This document shows positions 13,401-34,529 of a DNA stretch of 64,000 bases, one piece after another. Position numbers and translations under genes: made by a program. The DNA is from Cylicocyclus nassatus. Its lineage: Eukaryota; Nematoda; Chromadorea; Rhabditida; Strongylidae. The notes beneath the pieces are model-generated. The model did not search any database. It was not told where the DNA came from and was given only the letters and a program-made list of their open reading frames with translations. The first letter of the stretch is position 1. Each line of letters begins with the position of its first letter. The stretch is from assembly GCA_958299035.1 (NCBI GenBank), contig CATQJL010000326.1, forward strand, positions 1,254,232 to 1,318,231, given 5' to 3'.

Positions 13401-14954
13401 TATAAGATAAAACGCGGTGATAAGAGTATTTGTCCTGACGTTCGCAACTTTTTGTTTAAATGTTTTCCTGAGAGATTGACCACCACAATAATGTATCCGT
13501 GTAGCCTACTGTTATGTAAAAAAACTCTTATAGATTTTTTGGAAAGATAAAGACATTTTTAATTGTTACAAAAAACTCAAAATGATTCTTTAGACTTAGA
13601 CAACAAAATTGCACTTACTAACATAAAGCGCAAACCTTATTTTACTTCTGAATATAGAGCATTGAAATAGGCTTGTGGAAAAAAGTAACCTAACTGTTGA
13701 ACTAGGCAGGAGTTTTTGCAACAAGCAAATAATTCAAAATCTGTACAAAATTTATAACATTTGTGGATAGCGAGAAGAGGCATCGTTTAAGCACTTCTTA
13801 TAATGCTGATTGAAGCGGTGAACGGAAGTTTGAATTTTGTGACTTTCGCATCATTCCAGTATCCACTCCTTAAACTCACACAGTTGATGTAAGGGAAACA
13901 GCTTTCAAGCATCGAGGGCCATATTTGTATGGGAGTTTTGGAGGTTTTGCATGCCTTATGACTTGAAAGTTTGCGAATTTGGAATTTTGTGAAATCATCA
14001 ATTCTCCTCACAATATACTCAATGCAGAGCCCATGATGAAAAATCATTATAGCCTTTAGATGTCTTTGGGAATTCCCAAGTAAGTGCGAAGAAAAATTTG
14101 CCCCGTCTATAAAGTTAGTTTTCGAATTGCTACAAAATCTCACAAATATGCTACATATGAGATTAGAACGTTGGTTTGAAAGTTGTTCGACTATTTAGAG
14201 ATACAAACATTGGTGCTGAAAAGGGAAAAAAAAGGTAAAGTAGAGCATTTCAGTAAGTCATCTTTCCGCAGATTCGTAGTTTATCAAACTCAAGAAACCC
14301 TTTGGGTTGTAGCGTAGTCATAGTTCCTAGAGAATAACATTTTGATTCACAGATTGCAGTGCAATCTAGCCAAAGTTTGCTTTCTGTAGGAAGCTCTGCA
14401 TACGAATTTGATTCAATGCGGAATCATAGAAGTTTTGAAAAGCATGTTACATGGATTTAAGTTGAACTGGAAGTATTTAGATGCATACTCACGGGATAAA
14501 CGGCATTTTGTGAGGTGTAACGAAATGGGAAAGAGTAAGATAGCCAAGTGACTGGCATTGTAATGTTAAGTTAGTCCTAGTTAAAAATCGACCACTTGGT
14601 AGGAATGAGTTTGCAAGAGTGAGTAAACAGGTTGAGGCAAGTCGGAGAAAGGTTTGCTAAAGCATTTTTATAATGAATGGATTCGCAAATGCGATATCTT
14701 ATCGCGCCGCATAAACTAAGTCCATTTTATTCGCACAAAAAGCCCATTTCGCGGGGACTTTCGTGGATATCATTCCAGCTCTATGTATGTTTGACTTGTT
14801 TTAAACACTTTTGCTATTTGCCACCAAAGCGAAGTCTAATCTATCTTTAGTACATCTGTGCTGAGCTCTGACTTTTGAGCCTCAAGACTCAGCTACTGCT
14901 CCTTAAGGTGCTATGATGAGGTAAGCACATGTATGTTTCTGTATCACGTATCTG

Positions 14955-15376
14955 CTATGCTTTTTCACATAGCACCAACACTTTTTTGCGATTCTTCCAG
15001 AGTGAGGGAATTCCCAATATAACGAGTGTTCGCATATATGAGCACTTTACTACTACAAAAAAGCACAGCGCATTATAATAAAGGGTCACCTGGGGTTGAT
15101 ACTGACGGCGAATCTGCTTTGTAAGGAGACCGTTTCCCGAATCGTAGGCCCGCGATGGCTGGAGCAATGGCATTAGGGCTGAGACCTGACGCGTTGTGGT
15201 ATTGTCACAGACTAACAGAATGCTCTAGGTTGCTCACCATGATGACATCCAATGCACTGACAGCAATGATATATTAGTTCTGGCATACCGCAAATCTCAG
15301 AGCAGTCCATACTGCGCGTTTGCCGGACCCATACCGATATAACTGCTGATAATATGAATGTACGGAAGTTCACCAT
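14955..15376 (-). CDS. Possible small secreted Cys-rich protein, two exons
   Basis: ATG at 15376 opens MVNFRTFILSAVISVWV, a plausible signal peptide. It is followed by a Cys-dense stretch (CSEICGMPELIYHCCQCIGC, residues 25-44) that runs to a GTGAGC donor at 15238. Exon 2 resumes after TCTCAG at 15178 in a matching phase (ALMPLLQPSRAYDSGNG). It either stops soon after a GTGACC donor at 15090 (the next exon would start with TAG) or reads through to a stop near 14955. An acceptor-like TATTTAG lies just before the ATG. No family recognised; the evidence is only frame, splice signals and composition. Confidence 0.3.
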
Positions 15377-16740
15377 ACTATACCTAAATAGTCGTTGCAG
15401 CAGAAAGAATGGACACCGCTCTTCACATGAATTTGGAGAAACATATGTAGTGCGCAGCCAAGGCAGATGAAACAAACAATTTGAGATGTCCCACTACGCG
15501 GGATACGGGCCTCCTTGAGCGGCTAAGCCACATTAGTGCATGTTATGATATCTTGCCTTTCCAGACCCATGAGATTTTCAAGAACGACATCATTTATCTT
15601 GCCAGCGCGAAAAGATTTCCATAGCAGCTGAACATCCTATGTTACTGGTTTTAATTCAGGTACATGCTATTTTCCGTATCTAGAAATACACTGCGGGTAG
15701 TAGTAAGCGAAATATTTCGAACGCGTTTTTGCCACATAAGCCATACCTTCGATAAACAGACAGGGCTTCAAGTGAAGGTCGTTTGACCATCTGCCTTTCA
15801 TAAGAAGTGAAGGTTGCTTATAGAAATCAGAGAAGATGAAAAAATGCAAAACAAATAGCAGAAGCAAAGAAAACTCTTAAGAACCAGATAAAAACGCTGC
15901 AATGAGTTTCGAATCTTTCATTTGGCGGCTTTTCAAATTGCGAGTTCTCGCTCCAGGACCAGGCAATCCACAACATAGGGGTAAGACGAGGGTAATTAAG
16001 GTGTTTTTTCTTTGTGATACTTGCAAAAACAACCATGCTTCGGAAGTGATGGTGTAAGAAGAAGGCAAACAAGAAAGAATTAGTTTCAAAAACGCAAAAT
16101 TTTGTTTTTACCAAGTCGAAATGCTCGTCAAAGGTAACCAAGTTTTTGATGCGTCCTTGAATTTCTACCCCTCGTTGTCGCTCATGTTTCCTGCGACGTT
16201 GTCTGGATTGTTGCGTTTACTATTCTGAACAATAAACCCCCCAAGCTAGAAAAAAATCGCCGCAAAACAATGAAAGAGAACAGGGTGAAAGACAATGCAC
16301 TTTCTGCGATCTTTCGCAAAAAAAATCCGCCGCAGTCGAAGAAAGAAGCTCTGCGACGTTGTCTAAATTATAGAGGGAAGGAAGACCTATCGAAAGCACG
16401 AAAAACCGCGTAAAAAGAACTAAGTTGAAGAAAAAACAAGAGATTCAAACATTTAAACACGGTTTTGCCAGATTTCTCATTTAATTCAGAAATGGGGTTT
16501 TGCAACGTTGTCGTTAAAGTAGAAGTCAAGAGCTTCAATATGATATACGGATTGCTAAAATTGGGTTCAGAACAAAGAAGAAAGGAGTACAGACCAAATG
16601 CCCCATGCCCGCGTTTGGGGTAGCGAGGTAGCGCGCAACGCACGGAGACGCAGAGCAGGGGAGAAAGAGCAGAGCCGACAGGGCATTTCGCTTTGGTCGT
16701 AAATCTCTCGGGGTCTCAACAAAACCCTGCAACTTTATAT
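15377..16740. other. Intergenic DNA, no gene recognised
   Basis: Only short frames without motifs. Nothing repeated within the window was noticed here. Confidence 0.4.
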
Positions 16741-17227
16741 ATCACTTACTGGCTTACCCGGCTCCGCCCGGCCCTGTCAAAACACTATGATAAAGCTCTC
16801 ATCCCTATCTCTGTACAATCTTTCCCTGTGCCCACGTCTATATGCCAATTCACTATTCCTGCTGTTTTAGTAATCAGCATGCTCAATTACCTCCATGTGC
16901 CAACTCCCAGCTCCGTAGCTCAAACTTTGCAAAAAATCGAAAAAATCTACAAAACTAATGGACGATTTTGAAAGTAATACTGTAGTCGTAATCAGCATGC
17001 TCGATTACTCCCCTCTGCCAGCTCCCAGCCCCGTAACTCGAACTTTGCAAAAAATCGATAAAATTGAAAAAACCGACATCGATCGATAACGAAAAGTAGC
17101 CAACGACATCCGCCCCGCCGCGAAGTGTATTGTGCCAAGTTTGGTCCGGATCGACTTGGAAATGGAATTTTCTATTCGGAACAATACGTACAGACAGACA
17201 AACAGACATCCAGCTTTATATATAGAA
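16741..17227 (+). mobile_element. Modular element R3 with two ~119-bp internal units and ACAG-type tail
   Basis: Starts with CTGGCTTACCCGGCTCCGCC. Units begin at GTAATCAGCATGCTC (about 16870 and 16988) and contain AACTTTGCAAAAAATCGA. It ends with the tail block TTTGGTCCGGATCGACTTGG, then CAGACAGACAAACAGACATC and CTTTATATATAG. There is no reading frame. The plan (conserved ends, tandem core, microsatellite tail) recalls Helitron-derived or pearl-type modular elements; the class is not proven. Confidence 0.6.
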
Positions 17228-17765
17228 CTAGCTGGTTTACCCGGCTCCGCCCGGCCCTTTCAAAACATTATGATAAAGGTTCAAGGTCTCTGTACAACCT
17301 TTCCCTGTGCCCACTTCTATATGCCAAATTCCTATTCCCGCTGTGTTAGTAATCAGCATGCTCACTTATCCCCTCTGTGCCAATTCCCAGCCCCGTAGCT
17401 CAAACTTTGCAAAAAATCGATAAAATCGATAAAAGTAATGGATAATTCTAAAAACTAATATTGTATTCGTAAGCAGCATGCTCGATTACCCCCTGTGCCA
17501 ACTCTCAGTTCCGTAGCTCAAACTTTGCAGAAAAGTCGATAAAATCGATAAGAGTAATGGATAATTTTAAAAACCAATACTGTATTCGTAATCAGCATGC
17601 TCGATCACCTCCGTGTGCCAACTCCCAGCCCAGTAGGTGAACTCTGCAAAAAATCGATAAAAATCGATAAAATCGTTATCGACCGATGATGACAAGTGGC
17701 CTATGAACCCACCCAGCCCCGAAGTGTATGTGTGCAAGATTTGGGCCGGATCGGTTCAGAAATGG
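17228..17765 (+). mobile_element. Modular element R4 with three ~119-bp internal units
   Basis: Follows R3 directly head to tail. The same start (GCTGGTTTACCCGGCTCCGC), units at about 17350, 17470 and 17589, and tail block GAAGTGTATGTGTGCAAGAT. The ACAG tail is lost, and the sequence changes after AGAAATGG. Confidence 0.6.
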
Positions 17766-19599
17766 TCCACAAGTCTCACAAAGTCTCAAAAGTTCTGCGG
17801 AAGATTTGAGCACAGTTTCTCGCTTTTATTGCTCCAACAGCTTTCGCGAACTTCTGAAACTCAATCGTAGCCCGAAAAGAGGTATACGAGAAATGTTCTT
17901 ATTTCCGGTGAAACCTTCATACAAACCTTCTTTTGAGCGTAAAAAAATGCTACAAAAACGCAATTTTTCGTCTTTGTTGTGACATTGTAAAGACATTATT
18001 CCCTATACCTGCTTCATTCACATTTATATCGATTTGGTTATGATCACATCCAGGGCTTCGTCCCCGGATTACCTCTGTTTTTTTCCCTGATGGGAAAAGT
18101 GTTCCTTCATGGCACTGAAAGTGAAGATTACCACTGTACATGGCTCTATTTATCGAGGGTATGACCGCAGCGTATCCATTGAGCGAATAATGATGACCAA
18201 ACGCTGCGACTGAGCTGTGATGAGGTGCTGACTTTTATAAACCGTAAGCATGGCTATGATAGAAGCACATTTGTGAATGTGGGCAAGGTGTACGTAAAAG
18301 TTATATGAGTAGGTAGCTGAACGCAGAGCATGAAAATACGTAAAGATGTGATAGATGAGCCGATGCCTCGAAAAGTCTATCTCTCGACAGCGGTTCAATG
18401 TTGGAATGGGGTAAGTTTTCACCATGAAATACACCCATGTTGATAATTAGGATGAGGAGGCTCTGCACTAGTGGCAAAAGTCAGGCTGGCCCCGTGAGGA
18501 AGAGTAAAGAGTATAATGGTGTACATCTTGTTAAAATGATCAGAGGACACGTTTGACGCGGCGCATGGTGCGGAGGAGTCGGCCGCGCTCGGGCTCACTC
18601 CCAATGAGACAGAGCGTACAGGCACAAGGTGGTTAAGAAGAGATCGTGAAAAATTACGATATTTTTGTACGAATAAATGGCGCGAGTTTGCTTTCATGAA
18701 TTTGTTTTGCTAAGTGGTGAGATAATGGCCCGTTTGCGCTGCAATGGCATTTATGAAACCAAATTTGGTGCATAATTGCGCAATGGTGAGTATGTATTAA
18801 GTTCGGGAATTTGGGAGAACTTACTTGACTAGAGAGCAAGCACAACTTTCTGCAAATGGGGAGAAATTTGTAACGTCATGAAATTTAGATGGGCAACGGC
18901 GAAGTTTTTTTTACAGTGATACGTGGTTGCCACCCTTGTGCTTGGTCATTCCACGATTTTTGTGCAAACTGCACAGTTGATTGTTGAAAGTGGATTTAAA
19001 GTACACTGATGTAGACTGGGCTTCCATCTTTACTCCTCTCCAAGTGATAAAGTGATGTGCAATGCAGCAAAAGAAATCAGAACTTGGAGGAATTTGTCTC
19101 TACTTTAATTGCATGATACCGTGGCAGCTGATGTAGCAAAGACCAAGACTGGTAGTTGGGGTAACGATGAGCGTCTCTGCCTTCTTCAGAACCTGGAACG
19201 TCAAAGATATTCGTATTCGCACTAGTGTCCAATGAGTGAGAGGAAAATTCTCTAAACGACGACAGTCCATCGCCGAATCGTGTAACGTTCAAAACAGCCA
19301 TTGCTTAGCTCATCGGCAGAAATAGTAAAGCTGCAGTCAAGTGTGTATAGGCAGCACTGATTTGCATAATACTTCATAATAGGAATTGTGAGAGCGCTGC
19401 ATGGATAAGCTGAGAAGGTGGAGAACAGTAGAAAAGAATTTTGTTTTTTGATTAATTTTGTAATCGTCGGAAACACATGAACAGCATGGAAGGAAAAAAA
19501 CTTGAGATAGCACTTTTTTGAGCAAAACTTGGTTATTTTTAGTAGAAGCTAACATATTCCTTCAGAAGCGCTGACATATATATATATATATATATATAT
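17766..19599. other. Intergenic DNA, no gene recognised
   Basis: Minus-strand frames at 19301-19077 (MAVLNVTRFGDG...) and 18697-18419 have somewhat protein-like composition, but no joined exon set could be built. Confidence 0.3.
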
Positions 19600-19968
19600 C
19601 AGTGGCGTACCGAGGGGGGGGGGGGCGGGGGGGGCGCGGGCCCCCCCCCGAGAATGGGTCGCGAAATTTTTGAAAGTTACTTATATGGGTTATAAAAATG
19701 TGCAAGTGACTTGTTTATTTTTGTAAATAATTAAAATAATTTTTAAAAAATTTAAAAAAATCAAATTAGCCTTGTAAAAAAATTTTTTTCGGGGGCGTGG
19801 CGTTAGCCACGCCCCCTTTTTCCAGATTTTAGGGGTCGGGGACCCGCAAAAGTTTTGAGAAGCACCCCAAAAAAATTTTCGGAGTGCGTGGCTAACGCCA
19901 CGCACCTTCTTTAGAAAAAAATTTTTGTCGCGCCCCCCCCCCGAGCCGAAATCCTGGGTACGCCACTG
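19600..19968. mobile_element. hAT-like MITE H1
   Basis: Ends CAGTGGCGTACC and GGTACGCCACTG are typical of hAT elements. It sits within (AT)n, so the 8-bp duplication (ATATATAT) cannot be separated from the repeat. Inside are G-runs at one end, C-runs at the other, and two hairpins with CGTGGC stems at about 19791-19816 and 19885-19907. Confidence 0.8.
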
Positions 19969-21656
19969 ATATATATATATATATATATATATGATGGATG
20001 CAAACGTCGTCTTTTGAATGGTGCAACTGAATGAAAGGTGATTAAACAATTTTCTCACTTTTGTAATATCTTAGTCTTTTTAGCTCTACATGATATCTCC
20101 TTGTTTGAGAGGAGAAAGCACAGCTTAGACAGTTAAGAATTTCATTCGTACAAGCGAGGTCCTACATCTGGCCTTGCTTAGGAAGGTTTTATAGGATTAG
20201 TAACACATAAGACGCATTTGTATTAATTCTAAGGCAGTACATTCCAATGGTAACTCAGAATGACAATGACACAAAGAAGAGATTTGAAGGTTCGCAACGA
20301 AGGCTGGAGAAGCTTTGTGATTGAAGCTGTCTGTGATCCAATTAAGACCACATTAATTTTCAACCTTACACGCCTGCCATCCGTCACTGCGAATTCCTGC
20401 GTATTTGCGCGGCAATCGTCCTTTAGGGGGTGTAGAGGCCCATAACGTTCCTATTGCGAGGCTTTCATTAGAGCAAGAACTTGACACTGCAATGTCAACA
20501 GATCGACGCTGGAAAATGTGGGAAACAAAGTAGGCTTTCCCAGAAAACAAAGTCAGTTCTAAGTTGCTGGAATCGAAGCATGACTGTGATTAGCATTATC
20601 GCTCAACCAATAAATAACGGGAATCTGATTGCAAGCAGGTGGTCTATGCATTGAAAATGCACCACTCAAAAAAGGTTTCAGACTCTCTATTAGACACCCC
20701 ACCGCGCATTTACGAAATTGTTAAGTCACGCATACAACCAGCCAGACTAAGAAGTATGTCGGAGTTGTTAACGTAGTCGCTCGAATTGAAGTGCTCGAAA
20801 ACCTCAACTTGGAGGATTTCTCCAAACATGTTATGACGCGTTGTCCACAGCCGCTGATGTTTCTTCAAAAATACTCGCCTTTCTGGTAATATAACGAAAT
20901 TGAGCTGTCTTTCTATTCTTCATTTACCATCTGCTAGTCCGCTTAGCAGAGCGATGCACTTTTGTTTCCTCCAAGGGTTGTTTTTTGGTATCGTGGGCGA
21001 ACGAGTATTTGCATATTTGCATAAATGAAGAGATAATGCAGGTATGTACAAAATTCCTTGTGACTTATGACGTGAATTGCGTGAAGTTGTAGGCATCTGT
21101 TACACTCGCTCTATATCATGTTTATTGATGAACATCCTACCACATTCAAAACACAAAAGAGAAGACAAAAATTGATCTGCATATGATACAACAACTCCTT
21201 AGGAGCTACATTCCTAAGAGACCCTTTCCTGATCGAAAATTGACCAGCACAGTATCTAACCTACTCAGCCATGTTTGAGCCTTTGAGCCAGGTTTCAGAC
21301 AGATCAAGTCTAGCTTCTAATCTAATGACTACCTTGAACAAATGACACTTACAAAGAAAAGCGATAAGAGACATATGAGCAGGTACACAAATCAAAACAT
21401 ATATTGTATTGGAAGCAATATGAGGAAAGAGTATACGAAAGATCAGAATATTATCAATCAACACAACTTTCGAGACAAACCCTAAAACACAACAACGTCT
21501 TCACAACTATGATCATGGATGATCCAGGAAAGTACTCCCATATAAGCCTAAGTATGGATTGTTCATCTTCTTTCCGTTTTTTCAACATATCATAAGAACA
21601 CGTGGAACGAAGAAAGGGAAACGCTTCAGGCACTGTCCGTCGCAACTTTTCTTCCT
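19969..21656. other. Intergenic DNA, no gene recognised
   Basis: Short frames only; no repeat family seen elsewhere in the window. Confidence 0.4.
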
Positions 21657-22464
21657 CTTTTCAACTATCGTATTCTTGTGCCGCTCGCTCTCGTGGTCAG
21701 TGAGATAATGGCCGAAATTTCGAACCTAAGGTTTTTACCGTGTCCAGCTTTGGCAATTTTTCACTATCTTCTTTTTTGACTTTTGGAAAAGCTTTGATAG
21801 CAGCCGCATAAAGTAAACAAAGTGCAATATTATGCAATTTTTAGGCACCTATAGCTAGCCTCAAAACATTTTTAGAATTATTTTTCTGATGCTATCAAAT
21901 TCAACTTTTGGGGATGCCAGAAGCCATAGAACATAAAACGGCGCACGACTAAGGTGTCATTCGATGCAGCTTTTTCTCGTCTTTCTGATGAGTGCTTTTT
22001 CTTCTTACTTTGTGGGGTCTTTGGCGATAAAATTTCCATAAATCTTGATTTCGAACCCGCCTCAAGATGTGCTTTTGAAATGCGAAATCTTATATTTCGA
22101 AGCGGTGAACGCTCAGTTACTTTGTAAAAATAGTGTACAACCATAAACGACTTTTGAAAGTTTCGAAAACCGAAAATTTGTTGATGTTCAGAGCGTTTGT
22201 GTGTTTTGTGACTATGAAAAAGTGAAGACTTCTGAAAAAGTTATCTCAAAAAATAATGAGAAGCCAGCCGAAATTGCCAAAAATTGCATTGCATTGCACT
22301 TTGTTTACTCTATCCGATTGCTACCAAAGCTTTTCCAAAAGTCAAAAAAGAAGATAGTGAAAAATTGCCAAATTTGGACATGGTAAAAACCATAGGTTCG
22401 AAATTTCGGCCATTATCTCACTGACCACGAGAGCGAGCGGCACAGGAATATGATAGTTGAAAAG
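21657..22464. mobile_element. Foldback element O
   Basis: CTTTTCAACTATCGTATTC and the following GTGCCGCTCGCTCTCGTGG are mirrored at 22416-22464. The arms are about 190 bp and highly complementary, with an unpaired middle. No coding sequence. Confidence 0.8.
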
Positions 22465-22665
22465 TAAGTAACTGTAAGTAAGTATCTAATTAAGTAAGTA
22501 AGTAAGTATCTAACTAGGTAAGTATATGAGTTTAGAAATAAAAAGGTAAAAGGGGTGGAATCCCGGGCCAGCAAATTGAATCACAGCATAAAAATATACA
22601 TACTATAGTCAATACTATAGTCAAATACAATACTATAGTCTAATACAATACTATAGTCACTAAAA
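22465..22665 (+). repeat. (GTAA)n tract and ACTATAGTC short tandem repeats
   Basis: AAGTAAGTA-type tetranucleotides fill 22462-22530. Several spaced copies of ATACTATAGTC follow at about 22600-22658. These lie between element O and the 3' end of PCYT2. Confidence 0.8.
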
Positions 22666-22843
22666 TTGCTGATTTGAAATCGATATAAACAGCTACACTC
22701 ATTACTTCTGGAAGCTCATGATCACTTCATACACCTCCTCATCTAGAAGGCAGTAATGCGGTTCAGTAACAGCATTTGGACATTTGGGAAGCAATGATGA
22801 TAGATTGCAAATCAAACAAAAAAAGTACTCGAGGCCGCTTTAG

Positions 22844-31001
<8,158 letters not shown>

Positions 31002-32075
31002 AATTAGCAACGGCTCCTAACCGAATAATAGCACACGGAGAACGTCCGACCACAGAACGTCGGTGAGTCGATTCGACGGTGGCAAAATAAACACTGCAGA
31101 TAAGAAAGGACCGAGGTATCAGATAAGACTACCTATCTATTAATCCTACGACCCAATGATAGAAATCATAGTGCTTGAAAGAGTTAGGTATGGAATGAAA
31201 AGGCGAGAAACTGAGGTGATGGTAAGATGCAATTTCCGCAAAATAATCGAATTGAAAAATGAGTAAATTCTACAGGTATTTCATTTGTCAAGGTTTGGGA
31301 GCACGATTAGCGTCTGGTGAGAGCATGTTTGCCATTTGGAGGCGAAAGAAGTGAAGCGCGCAGCGCCTACGGACATGGAAATTCCAGCAACACGACTCAA
31401 GTACACTATGAACATAGGGCATCAGTGACTTTGCAACCTCAGTTTATGTCGGTCACCTGACTTTACACAACACGCTGATATGAGTTTAATGGAGTGCAAG
31501 GCGCGGAAACCTAGCATCATCTCGTGGATGGCCATGCCGGCGCGTGTTCACGTGCGGGAGCGGCGATTCAGGTTTCAAGGCGGCGATTTCGGCACCCCAC
31601 CCCTGGGCGCTGCCTCGAATCCGACAGAGTGCGAGCTTAGTGGCGCAGTGTAAAATTCATGCGTAGCCGACTTTTCCGAGGTTGATATGTCGAGTATTAA
31701 AGGACGTGCGTGCACGCACCACACCGTCATTTGCTAGCTAATTACGACACAGATGTCTCTGCGTGGCTCTACCGTCTCGGCAAGATTCGTTAGCATGATA
31801 TTAACGATGTTTATTCACAAGAGTAACACATGTTTGCCTATTGTTTTTTCAAATTTCACGCAGCGCTAAGCTTTCACCATGGCCTGGATCGATAGCGTCA
31901 CTCCACGCTGGCATTGCTGCCGATAAGATGTTGCGAGCAGGTAGCGCTGCCGCTTGCCAACATGCTGTTGTAGAATTCTATAGTCGGTATAAGTAGAAGA
32001 ATAGAGTATGTTGTATCGAACTAGCATAAGGAAGCTTTGGTATGTATTTCAGCTTTGTTGTGTTCTCCTCAAAAA
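31002..32075. promoter_or_regulatory. Upstream region of PCYT2, no specific element recognised
   Basis: The kilobase before the PCYT2 start includes a CpG-rich patch at about 31500-31730 with a GTGCGTGCACGCAC palindrome. It probably holds the promoter simply by position. No TATA box or trans-splice acceptor could be assigned. Confidence 0.25.
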
Positions 32076-32294
32076 GAGCTCGGCACAGGTGGCTTGTAAC
32101 AAGCTGGTGGGACAAAAAGCAAAGGGGGTGTCGTTTTCGAGGCCGAAAAGATACAAAAATTGTAAAGTTTTTAGTCGACTTTCGTTTTTGAGGGTTTTTT
32201 AGGTTTAGGTTTAGGGTCAAAGGGGACTTCGTAAAAATTCCCAAAAGTCAAGGGGGACTTCGTTTTTTTGCATTTTCCATAAGCCACCTCGTGA
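32076..32294 (+). mobile_element. Family L element copy L1
   Basis: GAGCTCGGCACAGGTGGCTT at the left and AAGCCACCTCGTG at the right are inverted relative to each other. The body (AAAGCAAAGGGGGTGTCG, GGTCAAAGGGGACTTCG) matches L2 and L4. Confidence 0.6.
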
Positions 32295-32639
32295 ACGGAT
32301 TTCGTATCGCTTATCGCAAGAAATTTTCTATCAGCTTTTTCTACCAATCATCTTTGAGGAAATGGTCCAGGTCAAAGTTGCTAGTTGGTGAGACGGTTTT
32401 CGCCGCCTTCTGTTTTATGGCCGGCACCCATGGAACCCTTTACCTAGGATCGCTTCAACAAAAGATAAGTTCCAGAGGAAAACTTAGGAGTTGGGACTGA
32501 CCCCAACAAAAGTGTTTGCTTTGATTAGCAGTCAATGCGTACCATAGTTTCACCGCCTAATGTAATCTAAAGTTGATTTTCTTGAAAGATTCTTGAAATC
32601 TAGAATAGGAAAAAAAGTCTAAATCTTCTGCAGATAATA

Positions 32640-33420
32640 TTAGGTCGTCCCAAAAGTATTGTCGGTTTCTTCGAATGAATGTAAATTGCTGCATAATAAA
32701 GATCCAAATAAGTTTAAACATGCATTTGATACAGCTCTTACTTCTCGTTCTGATTGTTTCATTTTCGCTCCATAATCTTGTGAATTTTTTTGGTACAAAA
32801 ATTCTCCACCATTTCTATCTGCTCAAAGTTGGGCTGATATTCAAAAATTATATTCTATGGTTTCGAAAAAGCGTAAACGTGATTAAAAGTATTTGTTTGG
32901 AGATCTCAGTTATCGATGAAGTCATGAAACACACAGCTGCATTAAAAACATGAAAGCACCCAACTTTTCTGCGATATAAAGCTAATTGTTACTGAATATC
33001 ATTTGTGCATGGTGGTCGAGTTTAATTTGCTTTGAAAATCACCTTTTTAGAGTTCACGATACTCCTATGCGCTACGAATGTTCAAAAGGCGTTTTTTAAA
33101 TAACCAATAATGACAGATTTTGTAATAGAAGCTTGATCCATGTAATCTGAAATAGGTATGATGTGCTAAAGGTTTACTCTACATAAGAGCTACCAGTGTT
33201 GTTCTAGAATGTTAGGATAAGATATTTTAGAAATTAGGGAAAAATTGGCGTCCTGGTGAACTTTAAGACATACTTGCTAACATGAATGAAACTGCATAAA
33301 CCAGAGAGATAATGTAGCCATCGGAAAGAAAATGAAATCCTGAATTAAACGATATCTGAGTCTTTCGTCGATGTGAGCTGCAGTGACCAATAAAACCGAC
33401 AAAACGTTCGCGACAACTAA
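32640..33420. mobile_element. Mariner-like MITE E
   Basis: TTAGGTCGTCCCAAAAGTAT at the left and the weaker complement CGACAAAACGTTCGCGACAA plus CTAA at the right, flanked by TA. It is 781 bp. The 92-codon hydrophobic frame inside (32675-32953) is not a transposase. Confidence 0.65.
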
Positions 33421-33496
33421 TATTAGTGCACCTCCATGTAAAGGAAAAGTGAACATTTTGCTACCAGCAATTAGAGAAATGTACATGCTACATACA

Positions 33497-33530
33497 TTAG
33501 GTGTGTAATAAGTTCATTCGCATTTTTTTA
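33497..33530 (+). mobile_element. Single mariner-like terminal sequence
   Basis: TA then TTAGGTGTGTAATAAGTTC resembles the ends of the other TA-flanked elements, but no matching opposite end was found downstream. Confidence 0.35.
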
Positions 33531-34529
33531 TTTCGGTTTTTTCTCAATTTTTTTTTGTCATACTTGGCAAAGTGCTGACATGCTTTAAAGCTCTGAGTCC
33601 CTACAAAATCTTCATCATATATCAGTTAGACACTAAATCCAAAAGAGTATACGGCAAAGTGAAAAATGCGAAAATGCAAAAAAAACCACGTTTGACAACT
33701 TTTTCTCTCTGATTATTCCCTTTCGTAACTGGCATTTATGCAGCAACCTTTCTACAAACAGAACAACAAACTAGAAGTTATGTAGCAGTTAGAAAGAGGG
33801 CAGCGCTTTTTTGTTAAATTCCAAAGGGCTCCTTGCCTCCGATCTGAATGAAGCCTTAGTTTTGACGAACTCTACGGTGCAAGCTATTACTGTGTAGAAA
33901 TCACGCTAAACAAGAAGATGAGATGAGCGGGAATTCTACCACCCATGGTGCAAAACAGATACTTCAGGAGTAGAAGAGTGCGAACCTCTAGCCTTGTACG
34001 CGCACTAATTTGGAAAAATAGCATTTTCAGCACGTGCATGTCCGAGAACTTTCTTGCCGTTCTACTCGTTTCATGCTACAGTTTACATTGCAGATAAAAT
34101 CTCTAAACGCATGTACAGCTAAAAACACTTTCACACAAAGTACATCTGTCTTAGCTGTAGCACACTAGGGAAGAAATCACGAGCTCTTCTCTTCGCAGAG
34201 CTTGCATATGTGCCAAGTTACTGTCATGATGATGACATAATCTGTATCTAAATACATTTATGTGAAACATCTCCTAACGATGAATTTTTATATGATGTTA
34301 TCCAAATACTGTAGCATTATTTTGAGCCATTTCTTCCTTAAGGCAGTCCTCACATTAGAACAACGCGCGAAAAAAGTTCATAGCCCCACGGAGGGAAACG
34401 CTTCGCATGAAAGAAGATATAGATCTGTGCACAGCCTTTCGGCCTGATTGCATCTACAAATGTCTCACCTTTAAGGGCCCTTCAACACAGTATCAACTTC
34501 TTGTCAGTACTATAGTCATATAGACTCAT
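33531..34529. other. Intergenic DNA, nothing recognised
   Basis: Short frames only, with no repeats seen. Confidence 0.4.

Larger units (their letters stand above)
12540..14954. other. AT-rich intergenic DNA, no gene recognised apart from repeats N and R2
   Basis: A 118-codon minus-strand frame at 14143-13787 has no recognisable motif or splice context, and I do not call it a gene. Confidence 0.4.

Noticed and set aside
32675..32953. 92-codon hydrophobic frame
   Set aside because: It lies wholly within MITE E and looks like AT-rich noise, with no homologous motif.
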